A stretch of DNA of 8,200 bases from JAMCRM01 sp041685075 (GTDB taxonomy: Bacteria; Acidobacteriota; Terriglobia; Bryobacterales; Bryobacteraceae). The position numbers and the translations under genes are program-made. The DNA lies in assembly GCA_041685075.1 (NCBI GenBank), contig JAWLGN010000244.1, positions 1 through 8,200 on the forward strand, written 5' to 3'. Shown here piece after piece: positions 1 through 5,493 of this stretch. How positions within the stretch are numbered: position 1 is the first letter of the stretch; each line of letters opens with the position of its first letter. Under the pieces are notes generated by a model. The model ran no database searches, was not told the origin of the DNA, and was given only the letters and a program-made list of their open reading frames with translations.

Positions 1-1
1 G

Positions 2-1597
2 CGGCTCGACCGCATCGGAGCGGGAGGGCCGTTCCGGTTCACCGCTACGGCGGACATGAAAGACTCCTCGCGGAACATCGCGGTGGTGGACCAGGGGGGC
101 CTGACGCTGCCGGACCGCGACTACTACCTGAAGGACGATGCCCGTTCCACGGCCCTGCGGGAAGCCTACGGGGAGCACCTGCGGAAGATGTTCGGGCTGC
201 TGGGCGCGGGTGCGGAGGAAGCGGCGGCGCAGGCGCGGGCGGTCGTGGAGATCGAGACCGGGCTGGCGCGGGGGTCGCTCGACCGGGTGACGCGGCGCGA
301 CCCGGCGCGGCGGTACTACAAGATGACCCGGCACGAGTTGGGGTCGCTGGCGCCGGAGTTTGCCTGGGACGTGTATTTCGAGGCCGCCGGGGCGCCGGCC
401 TTCGAGAGCCTGAACATCGCGGCGCCGCCGTTCCTGCGGCGGCTGGACGAAATGTTGAACCGCCGCCCGCGGGCGGAGTGGCGGGCCTATCTCACCTGGA
501 GGCTGCTGCACTCGCAGGCGGCCAACCTGCCGGAGGCCTTCCGGCGGGAGCATTTCGAGTTTTTCGGCCGGCGGCTGACGGGGCGGCGGGAGCAGCCCGC
601 GCGGTGGAAGCAGTGCGTGGCGGCGGTGGATGCGGCCCTGGGAGAGGATTTGGGGCGCAGGTACGTGGAGCGGGCCTTCGGGGAACGCGACAAAAAGCGC
701 ATGTTGGGGATGGTGGAGGCGCTGGCGAAAGCGCTGGAGAAGGACATCGCCGAACTGCCCTGGATGAGCGCCGCCACCCGGCGGCAGGCCGTCGCCAAGC
801 TGCGCGCCGTGACCCACAAGATCGGCTACCCGGAGCGCTGGCGGGACTATACCGCGCTCGAGGTCGCGCGCGGCGACGCGGTGGGCAACCAGATGCGTGC
901 CGCGGAGTTCGCCTGGAAGGAGCGCATCGGAAAGATCGGCACTCCGGTGGATGCCACCGAGTGGCGCATGACCCCGCCCACGGTGAACGCCTACTATTCG
1001 GCGCTGGAGAACAATATCAACTTCCCGGCGGGCATCCTGCAGCCGCCGTTGTTCGACCGCGAGATGGACGATGCGGTGAACTTCGGGGCCATCGGGGCGG
1101 TCATCGGGCACGAGCTGACGCACGGCTTCGACGACCAGGGGCGAAAGTTCGACTCCCAGGGGAACCTGCGCGACTGGTGGACCGCCGAAGACGCGCGGGA
1201 GTTTGAGAAGCGGGCCGAATGCTTCGTCCGGCAATACGAAGAGTACGAAGCGGTTCCGGGCGTGAAGCTGAACGGCAAGCTGACCCTGGGGGAGAACGTA
1301 GCCGATGCGGGGGGCGTGCGGCTGGCTTACCTGGCGCTGCTGGCGGAACTGGCGGGCAAACCGGCGGCGCGCGTCGACGGGTTCACCCCCGAGCAGCGCT
1401 TCTTTCTGGGCTGGGCGCAGGTGTGGTGCCAGAACCGCACCGAGGAGTACGCGCGCCGCCAGGCCATCACGGACCCGCACTCGCCGGGGCGCTGGCGGGT
1501 GAACGGCGTGGTCTCCAACATGCCCGAATTCCGCGAGGCCTTCGGCTGCCGTGCCGGCGATGCCATGGTGCGGGAGCAGCCCTGCCGGGTGTGGTAG
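2..1597 (+). CDS. M13 family zinc metallopeptidase (neprilysin/PepO-like), 5' end cut by the window
   Basis: Zinc endopeptidase of the neprilysin family, normally exported and acting on peptides outside the cytoplasm. The reading frame is open from base 2, and the 18 residues before the first ATG (position 56) already match the family, so that ATG is internal and the true start lies left of the window. Counting from this ATG, seen motifs are VDQGGLTLPDRDYYL (residues 11-25), the substrate-binding NAYYSALENN (311-320), the zinc motif HELTH (352-356, bases 1109-1123), and GENVADAGG (412-420), whose Glu413 is the expected third zinc ligand and Asp417 its partner. The protein ends in the family's typical CRVW. 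About 531 residues are visible of a usual 670-700; the missing part would hold the signal peptide and the start of the lid domain. All catalytic residues are intact. No functional link to the next gene is evident. Confidence 0.96.
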   Translation, partial: RLDRIGAGGPFRFTATADMKDSSRNIAVVDQGGLTLPDRDYYLKDDARSTALREAYGEHLRKMFGLLGAGAEEAAAQARAVVEIETGLARGSLDRVTRRDPARRYYKMTRHELGSLAPEFAWDVYFEAAGAPAFESLNIAAPPFLRRLDEMLNRRPRAEWRAYLTWRLLHSQAANLPEAFRREHFEFFGRRLTGRREQPARWKQCVAAVDAALGEDLGRRYVERAFGERDKKRMLGMVEALAKALEKDIAELPWMSAATRRQAVAKLRAVTHKIGYPERWRDYTALEVARGDAVGNQMRAAEFAWKERIGKIGTPVDATEWRMTPPTVNAYYSALENNINFPAGILQPPLFDREMDDAVNFGAIGAVIGHELTHGFDDQGRKFDSQGNLRDWWTAEDAREFEKRAECFVRQYEEYEAVPGVKLNGKLTLGENVADAGGVRLAYLALLAELAGKPAARVDGFTPEQRFFLGWAQVWCQNRTEEYARRQAITDPHSPGRWRVNGVVSNMPEFREAFGCRAGDAMVREQPCRVW

Positions 1598-1611
1598 CCG
1601 GGGTGTGGTAG
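1585..1611 (+). repeat. Short tandem duplication across the M13 peptidase stop codon
   Basis: The last 13 bases of the peptidase gene, CCGGGTGTGGTAG (1585-1597, encoding the RVW-stop end), are followed directly by CCGGGGTGTGGTAG (1598-1611), which differs by one extra G. The second copy is outside the gene and repeats the stop codon. Seen directly; replication slippage is the likely cause. Confidence 0.75.
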
Positions 1612-1627
1612 AGGGCGGGGCGCGCCG

Positions 1628-1636
1628 TGAGATACT
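1628..1636 (+). promoter_or_regulatory. Putative extended -10 element for the DUF1080 gene
   Basis: TGAGATACT reads as an extended -10 (TGn followed by GATACT, 1631-1636). If real, transcription would begin near base 1643, just before the ATG at 1646 and after the alternative ATG at 1637. This supports the downstream start and an almost leaderless mRNA. No convincing -35 hexamer is visible. By-eye inference. Confidence 0.4.
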
Positions 1637-1645
1637 ATGGCAGCC

Positions 1646-2359
1646 ATGAAGCCTCTTGCCATGCTGATTGTTTTGGCGGCGCTGCCGCTGGCGGGCCAGA
1701 CCGGGGCGCCCGCTTTCCGCGACCTCTTCAACGGACGAGACCTCACCGGTTGGGTGAACGTCAACACGGACCCCGATACCTGGACCGTGAAGGACGGCAT
1801 CATCATCTGCAAAGGCACGCCCATTGGCGTGTTGCGCACCGACAGGCAGTACGAGAATTTCATCCTGCACGTCGAATGGAGACACATGAAGCAGGGTGGG
1901 AACTCCGGGGTGTTTGTGTGGAGCAATGCCGCGCCGGGGAAGAACCGGCTGCCCAACGGGGTGGAAGTGCAGGCGCTGGATCCGGGCTGGATGGAAATCC
2001 AGGAGAAGAAGACGGGAAAGCGGCCGGACCCGAGCTACATCAGCGGCGAGCTGTTCGGCGTGGGCGGCGTGGAGACGATTCCCGACAACCCCAACCGGAG
2101 GGGGACGCGCAGCACATCGCTGGAGTGGCGCTGCAAGCCGAACGGCGAATGGAACACCTACCAGGTGATCGCGGTGGATGGGACCATCAAGCTGGCGATT
2201 AACGGCAAGATGGTGAACGGCGTTCGCAACGCGACGCAGAAGAAGGGGTATCTCTGCCTGGAGTCGGAAGGATCGGAGATCCATTTCCGGAACATCAAGA
2301 TTATGGAACTGCCCTCGGGCGTCACCTCGCCGGAGCAGGTCGCTCCCGTGCTGGATTGA
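1646..2359 (+). CDS. Secreted DUF1080 / 3-keto-disaccharide hydrolase family protein
   Basis: A 237-residue protein of the PF06439 family (DUF1080, now named 3-keto-disaccharide hydrolase), a concanavalin-like beta-sandwich that in characterised members acts on 3-keto sugars outside the cytoplasm. The N-terminus is a signal peptide: MKPL, a hydrophobic stretch to about residue 16, and a likely cut near AGQTGA (about residues 16-21). Family signatures are LFNGRDLTGW (27-36), GNSGVFVW, a GVEVQALD segment, and the C-terminal GYLCLESEGSEIHFRNIKI. Length suits a single-domain member. ATG 1646 is preferred over in-frame ATG 1637 because it gives a cleaner signal peptide and lies just after a -10-like element; neither has a good ribosome-binding site. 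Substrate specificity cannot be read from the sequence. Neighbours do not suggest a sugar-use operon. Confidence 0.9.
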   Translation: MKPLAMLIVLAALPLAGQTGAPAFRDLFNGRDLTGWVNVNTDPDTWTVKDGIIICKGTPIGVLRTDRQYENFILHVEWRHMKQGGNSGVFVWSNAAPGKNRLPNGVEVQALDPGWMEIQEKKTGKRPDPSYISGELFGVGGVETIPDNPNRRGTRSTSLEWRCKPNGEWNTYQVIAVDGTIKLAINGKMVNGVRNATQKKGYLCLESEGSEIHFRNIKIMELPSGVTSPEQVAPVLD

Positions 2360-2368
2360 GAGCGGGCG

Positions 2369-2382
2369 GTGACCGCGGTCAC
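2369..2382. promoter_or_regulatory. Perfect 14-bp palindrome, candidate CRP/FNR-family operator upstream of ric
   Basis: GTGACCGCGGTCAC is its own reverse complement. Read as GTGA-N6-TCAC it matches the core of the CRP-family site TGTGA-N6-TCACA at 9 of 10 positions when the flanks are included: the left flank is G rather than T, and the right flank is the expected A. It begins 10 bases after the DUF1080 stop codon. Its centre (between 2375 and 2376) is at -41.5 from the start predicted by the CATAAT box at 2405-2410, the standard class II activator position. The regulator is unknown. CRP-like HcpR proteins, which control nitrosative-stress genes elsewhere, are one candidate type. Confidence 0.55.
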
Positions 2383-2404
2383 ATCCCGCGGCACCGCGTC
2401 CCCT

Positions 2405-2410
2405 CATAAT
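2405..2410 (+). promoter_or_regulatory. Putative -10 box of the ric gene
   Basis: CATAAT matches TATAAT at 5 of 6 positions and stands out in GC-rich DNA. It predicts a transcription start at about 2417, one base before the ATG at 2418, so the mRNA would be effectively leaderless. No -35 hexamer is evident, as expected for an activator-dependent promoter whose operator overlaps that position. Confidence 0.45.
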
Positions 2411-2417
2411 GAGGGGC

Positions 2418-3149
2418 ATGAGCACTCTGAGCGAGCACAGGACCGTAGGGGAGATCGCGGCGGAGATCCCGGCCGCGGTTCAGGTTTTCCAGAAACACCA
2501 GATCGATTTCTGCTGCGGCGGGAAGGAAGCGCTGGGCGCGGTCTGCGAGAGCCGGGGTTTGTCGACGGAGGCGATTCTCGCGGAGCTGGAACAGGCGGCG
2601 GCGGGCCGCACCCCGGATACCACCGACTGGACCAAGGCCGACCTCAGCGACCTGATCGACCACATCGTGAGCACCCACCACGAGTATCTGAAGCTGGAGT
2701 TGCCGCGGTTGGGCGAGATGGCGGCGCGCGTGGCCACCCGGCACGCCGGGCGGTACGACGGGATTCCCGAGCGGATGCAAGCCATCTTCGAAGACATGCG
2801 GGCGGAGCTGGAAGGCCACCTCATGAAAGAGGAGCGGGTGCTGTTTCCGTTGATCGGCAACCTGGAGGCGGCGGCGAGCATGGGCGCGGGGACGGGGGCG
2901 CCTCCGTCGCACTGCGGGTCCGTAAACAACCCCATCCGGGTGATGATGCACGAGCACGACTCGACGGGGGCGGCGCTGGCCGAGCTGCGGATGCTGACCG
3001 GCCAGTACACCCCGCCCATGGACGCCTGCAACACCTTCCGCGGGCTGTATCACGGGTTGAAAGAACTCGAGGCCGACCTGCACCGCCACATCCACCTGGA
3101 GAACAACGTGCTGTTCCCGCGCGCCACGGCGCTCGAAGCCGGACTGTAG
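2418..3149 (+). CDS. ric: Iron-sulfur cluster repair di-iron protein (RIC/YtfE/ScdA family)
   Basis: Cytoplasmic di-iron protein that repairs iron-sulfur clusters damaged by nitric oxide or oxidants. Of 243 residues, the first 60 or so form the ScdA_N (DUF542) domain with its DFCCGG motif (30-35). The rest is a hemerythrin-like four-helix bundle. Candidate iron ligands are His87/His88 (THHEY), His134 and Glu138 (HLMKEE), His178/His180 (MMHEHD), and His224 and Glu228 in LHRHIHLENNVLFPR; the spacings match YtfE. Length is typical. ATG 2418 (MSTLSEHRTV) is preferred over in-frame ATG 2409, which lies inside the -10-like box; the AGGGG at 2412-2416 is too close to serve as a normal ribosome site. 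A palindromic operator candidate lies upstream. Its last codons (ALEAGL-stop) recur as repeats downstream. Confidence 0.95.
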   Translation: MSTLSEHRTVGEIAAEIPAAVQVFQKHQIDFCCGGKEALGAVCESRGLSTEAILAELEQAAAGRTPDTTDWTKADLSDLIDHIVSTHHEYLKLELPRLGEMAARVATRHAGRYDGIPERMQAIFEDMRAELEGHLMKEERVLFPLIGNLEAAASMGAGTGAPPSHCGSVNNPIRVMMHEHDSTGAALAELRMLTGQYTPPMDACNTFRGLYHGLKELEADLHRHIHLENNVLFPRATALEAGL

Positions 3150-3462
3150 CGGACGCGCGCCCGCACGCCGGGTTGCGATTTCTACCGGCGGCGTTCGAAG
3201 CCGGGCTGTAGCGGGCGCGCGCGCGGCGCCGCGTTGCGACTCCCGCGGTTCTGCACTGCGGATGGCCCCCGCAGGCGGCGGCGCTCGAAGCCGAACTGTA
3301 GCGGGTACGTGCCCGCACGCCGGCTCGTGACTCCCGCGGTTCTGCACTGCGAATGGCCCCCGCAGGCGGCGGCGCTCGAAGCCGGGCTGTAGCGGGCGCG
3401 CGCCCGATCCGAACTCGCGATTCCCGCGGAGAGTGCTGTATACTGCGGATGGCAGTTCTGTT
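3129..3462 (+). repeat. Degenerate tandem repeat family containing copies of the ric 3' end
   Basis: Four units start with GCG[C/T]TCGAAGCC at 3129, 3191, 3281 and 3372 (spacings 62, 90 and 91). All continue through a CTGTAGCGG-like stretch that includes the stop triplet, followed by a GC palindrome region. That part is a perfect 14-bp palindrome in unit 4 (CGGGCGCGCGCCCG, 3393-3406) and pairs through T/G wobble in unit 3. Units 2 and 3 share a distal half with a possible hairpin (CTGCGG pairing with CCGCAG, 3256-3274 in unit 2). Unit 1 lacks this half. Unit 1 overlaps the last seven codons of ric. The region is the only gene-free stretch over 300 bases in the window (3150-3473), and I see no credible gene in it. 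Confidence 0.85.
3439..3444 (+). promoter_or_regulatory. Putative -10 box of the cytochrome c peroxidase gene
   Basis: TATACT (5 of 6 matches to TATAAT) lies within the last repeat unit. It predicts a start near 3451 and a leader of about 23 bases that carries a good Shine-Dalgarno sequence. The upstream hexamer TCGCGA (3415-3420, 18-bp spacer) is a poor -35 match. Confidence 0.45.
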
Positions 3463-3463
3463 C

Positions 3464-3470
3464 GGAGGGA
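3464..3470 (+). promoter_or_regulatory. Ribosome-binding site fixing a GTG start
   Basis: GGAGGGA is a strong Shine-Dalgarno sequence with its GGAGG core five bases before GTG 3474. It decides the start of the peroxidase gene and is the clearest ribosome site in the window. Confidence 0.8.
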
Positions 3471-3473
3471 ATC

Positions 3474-4523
3474 GTGAGGATAAGGTCTCTATACCTGCTG
3501 AGTGCCATTCTGGGCCTGGGGCTGCTGCTGCCGGGCTGCGCGAAAAAGAAACCGGAGCCGGTGATCGACCGGGCTTCGCTGGCGATGTTTGCGCCGCTGC
3601 CGGAGATGGCGCCGGGGAAGGAACCGATTACCGAGGAGAAGGTGGCGCTCGGCCGGATGCTGTACCATGACCCGCGTCTGTCGAAAAGCCAGAAGATCTC
3701 CTGCAACACCTGTCACGTGCTGACGGCCTACGGGGTGGACAACGAGCCGACCTCGGAAGGCCACCAGGGGCAGCGGGGCGACCGCAACTCCCCGACGGTC
3801 TACAACGCGGCCATCCATTTCGCGCAGTTCTGGGACGGGCGCGCCGATGATGTGGAGGAGCAGGCCAAGGGGCCGGTGCAGAATCCCGTGGAAATGGCCA
3901 TGCCCTCGGAGAAGCACGTGGTGGAGGTGCTCCGGTCGATCCCGGGATACGTGGAGGCGTTCCAGAAAGCGTTTCCGGAGGACAAAGATCCGGTGACGTT
4001 CGACAACATGGCCCGGGCCATCGGGGCGTTCGAGCGCAAGCTGATGACGCCCTCGCGTTGGGACAGGTTCCTGAAGGGTGACGACCAGGCGCTTACCGGC
4101 GAGGAGAAAGCGGGCTTTCTGGCGTTCATGGACGCGGGTTGCACGGCCTGCCACTCGGGCGCCCTGCTGGGAGGCAACATGTTCCAGCGCCTCGGCTCGG
4201 CCAAGCCGTGGCCGGACGACTCGGACACGGGCCGCCACAAGGTGACCGGGAACGAAGGGGATAAGTTCCTGTTCAAGGTGCCGTCGCTGCGGAACATCGA
4301 GAAGACCGGTCCGTACTTCCATGACGGAAAGGTCCCCACGCTGGACCTCGCGGTGGCGAACATGGCGGACTACCAGTTGGGCAGGACGCTGAGCGGGGAA
4401 GAGATCCAGTCTATCGTGACGTGGTTGAAGTCGCTGACCGGGGAGTTGCCGGCGGAGCTGATCCAGACGCCGGAACTGCCAGCCAGCGGCAGCGCTACGC
4501 CCGGGCCGAGCGAAGCGGAGTAG
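3474..4523 (+). CDS. Di-heme cytochrome c peroxidase (CcpA/MauG superfamily), lipoprotein
   Basis: Envelope di-heme peroxidase that would reduce hydrogen peroxide with electrons from small c-type cytochromes; related MauG-type proteins oxidise other substrates, so the exact reaction is not certain. The 349-residue product (GTG start) has a lipoprotein signal with lipobox LLPGC, giving a lipidated Cys22, then a short charged linker. Heme-binding motifs are CNTCH (77-81, N-terminal peroxidatic domain) and CTACH (223-227, C-terminal electron-transfer domain). Met297 in AVANMADYQLG is the likely axial ligand of the second heme. Other family marks are LGRMLYHDPRLS (59-70), RNSPTVYNA, FWDGRADDVEEQAKGP and VPSLRNIEKTGPYFHDG. 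Length is normal. The C-terminus carries a Pro/Ser/Ala-rich tail. Lying after the RIC gene, it fits a stress-defence role, but the 324-bp gap and own promoter argue against a tight operon. Confidence 0.95.
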   Translation: MRIRSLYLLSAILGLGLLLPGCAKKKPEPVIDRASLAMFAPLPEMAPGKEPITEEKVALGRMLYHDPRLSKSQKISCNTCHVLTAYGVDNEPTSEGHQGQRGDRNSPTVYNAAIHFAQFWDGRADDVEEQAKGPVQNPVEMAMPSEKHVVEVLRSIPGYVEAFQKAFPEDKDPVTFDNMARAIGAFERKLMTPSRWDRFLKGDDQALTGEEKAGFLAFMDAGCTACHSGALLGGNMFQRLGSAKPWPDDSDTGRHKVTGNEGDKFLFKVPSLRNIEKTGPYFHDGKVPTLDLAVANMADYQLGRTLSGEEIQSIVTWLKSLTGELPAELIQTPELPASGSATPGPSEAE

Positions 4524-4561
4524 CATCGCCGCCGGCGGACGTAGCGCACGAAGCTGCCCAC

Positions 4562-5296
4562 TCAGCGGGTGAGCAGGTAGACCACGGTCGAGACCACCCG
4601 GACGGTCTTGAGGGCCTGCTTTTCCTCGGACTGGCCGGGGGCGGCGTCGCGGGGCAGAATCTGGAAGAGACCCTGGGAGGCCTGCCGGATGGGGCCGAGC
4701 GAAGAGCCGGAATCGGCGGCGAACTGTTCGGCGGCGGCGCGGGCGTTCCTGGTGGCTTCGGCGATCATGGCGGGCTTGATGTCGTTCAGCCGGGTGAAGA
4801 GGTAGAAGGGACCCTGCGGCCCGCCTTCGGCCGAGGTGACGACGCCCGCGGCCACAATCTCGCCCACGCGCTCGGCCAGCGCGGCAATGCGGTCCACGTC
4901 GCCGGAGCGCACCATGAGGGTTTGGGAGACGATGTAGCGGCTGGGCGGCGCGCCCTGCCGGTAGGTCTGGGTTAACAGGTCCGTGGCCTCGACGTTCTGG
5001 ACCTGGATGGCGCCAGCGGGAATGCCGCCGGATTCGAAGAAGCGCCGGACGGTGGCGGCGTCTTTGGCCACGCGCGCCTGGGCTTCCGCCAGAGAGTTGG
5101 AGGTTGCGGTGACCCGCAGCGGCCAGAGCGCCAGGTCGGCCTTGACCTCCTGCTCGGCAATCCCCTTCACGGTGACGTAACGATCGCTGCTGCGGAAGTG
5201 GCGGAATCCGGAACCGATCAGGTATCCCCCGAGGCTCAGCCCAATGGCGACGAGCACGGCGGCGGGCAACCAGGCCGCATTTGTTCGTTCAGGCAC
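4562..5296 (-). CDS. SIMPL domain (DUF541) membrane-anchored protein, YggE-like
   Basis: A 244-residue protein of the SIMPL/DUF541 family (PF04402). Biochemical function is poorly defined; E. coli YggE is linked to oxidative-stress tolerance. A single N-terminal membrane segment (about residues 9-29, WLPAAVLVAIGLSLGGYLIG) anchors an outside domain that begins at RYVTVKGIAEQEVKADLALW. Later family stretches are SRYIVSQTLMVRS (119-131), FYLFTRLNDIKPAMIAEAT (164-182), EQFAADSGSSLGPIRQA and the C-terminal KTVRVVSTVVYLL. The start is GTG 5296 (encoding PERTNAAWLP next). Upstream in-frame ATGs would add 26 residues encoded partly by the tandem repeat, with no family match. No Shine-Dalgarno sequence is present; a TATACT box ends 6 bases upstream. 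It converges on the peroxidase gene with 38 bases between stops. Confidence 0.9.
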   Translation of the reverse strand: MPERTNAAWLPAAVLVAIGLSLGGYLIGSGFRHFRSSDRYVTVKGIAEQEVKADLALWPLRVTATSNSLAEAQARVAKDAATVRRFFESGGIPAGAIQVQNVEATDLLTQTYRQGAPPSRYIVSQTLMVRSGDVDRIAALAERVGEIVAAGVVTSAEGGPQGPFYLFTRLNDIKPAMIAEATRNARAAAEQFAADSGSSLGPIRQASQGLFQILPRDAAPGQSEEKQALKTVRVVSTVVYLLTR

Positions 5297-5302
5297 AATT
5301 CC

Positions 5303-5308
5303 AGTATA
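5303..5308 (-). promoter_or_regulatory. Putative -10 box of the SIMPL gene
   Basis: On the - strand TATACT is followed by GGAATT and then GTG. The predicted transcription start falls exactly on the G of the GTG codon, implying a leaderless mRNA. The -35 region is weak (GCAACC at 18-bp spacing). Confidence 0.5.
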
Positions 5309-5328
5309 CGGCCCAGGACGGCGCGGGG

Positions 5329-5433
5329 TTGCGGCATGGGAACGCATCGGCCGCATGCCTTGGAATTGCGGCATGGGAACGTATTGGCCGCATGCCTTGG
5401 GATTGCGGAACGCATCGGCCGCATGCCTTGGGA
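5329..5433. repeat. 37-bp tandem repeat in a divergent intergenic region
   Basis: Three head-to-tail copies begin with TTGCGG at 5329, 5366 and 5403; a fourth partial start is at 5434. Periods are 37, 37 and 31; the third copy lacks the six bases CATGGG. Copy 2 differs by two C-to-T changes (CGTATTGG for CGCATCGG). Each copy holds GCATCGGCCGCATGC or its variant, built around CGGCCG with near-symmetric arms. Full copies also hold GGCATG and CATGCC, which can pair. There are no unique spacers, so it is not a CRISPR. It sits between the divergent SIMPL and Crp-like genes. Confidence 0.9.
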
Positions 5434-5476
5434 TTGCGGCTGCTAAGAGCGCGGGTGGAAGGGCCGGCTCGGGTTC

Positions 5477-5485
5477 TGTTATGTT
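5477..5485 (+). promoter_or_regulatory. Putative extended -10 element of the Crp-like gene
   Basis: TGTTATGTT reads as TGn plus TATGTT (5480-5485), an extended -10 match. It would start transcription near 5492, two bases before ATG 5494, again almost leaderless. No -35 is evident. Confidence 0.35.
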
Positions 5486-5493
5486 CGTTGGTT

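Noticed and set aside
2369..3149. The window's own Crp-like protein as regulator of ric
   Set aside because: Its recognition helix lacks the residues that read GTGA in CRP, and the gene is 2.3 kb away; no evidence links it to the site.
3150..3473. Small genes or a structured RNA in the gap after ric
   Set aside because: Open frames there run through the repeats in several frames with no conserved product or ribosome site. Palindromes are explained by the repeat units; an RNA role is possible but unsupported.
3489..4526. 345-codon open frame on the - strand opposite the peroxidase gene
   Set aside because: It mirrors the peroxidase codons, is His/Arg/Leu-rich with no recognisable family, and is a GC-rich shadow of a gene with clear heme motifs.
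4524..4561. Bidirectional terminator between the peroxidase and SIMPL genes
   Set aside because: The only structure is a 10-bp palindrome, CCGCCGGCGG (4529-4538), with no loop and no T-run; too weak to call.
5297..5374. Upstream ATG starts for the SIMPL protein
   Set aside because: They lie in or next to the tandem repeat, upstream of the TATACT box, and add residues that do not match the family.
5329..5433. CRISPR array
   Set aside because: The units abut with no unique spacers, and no cas genes are present.
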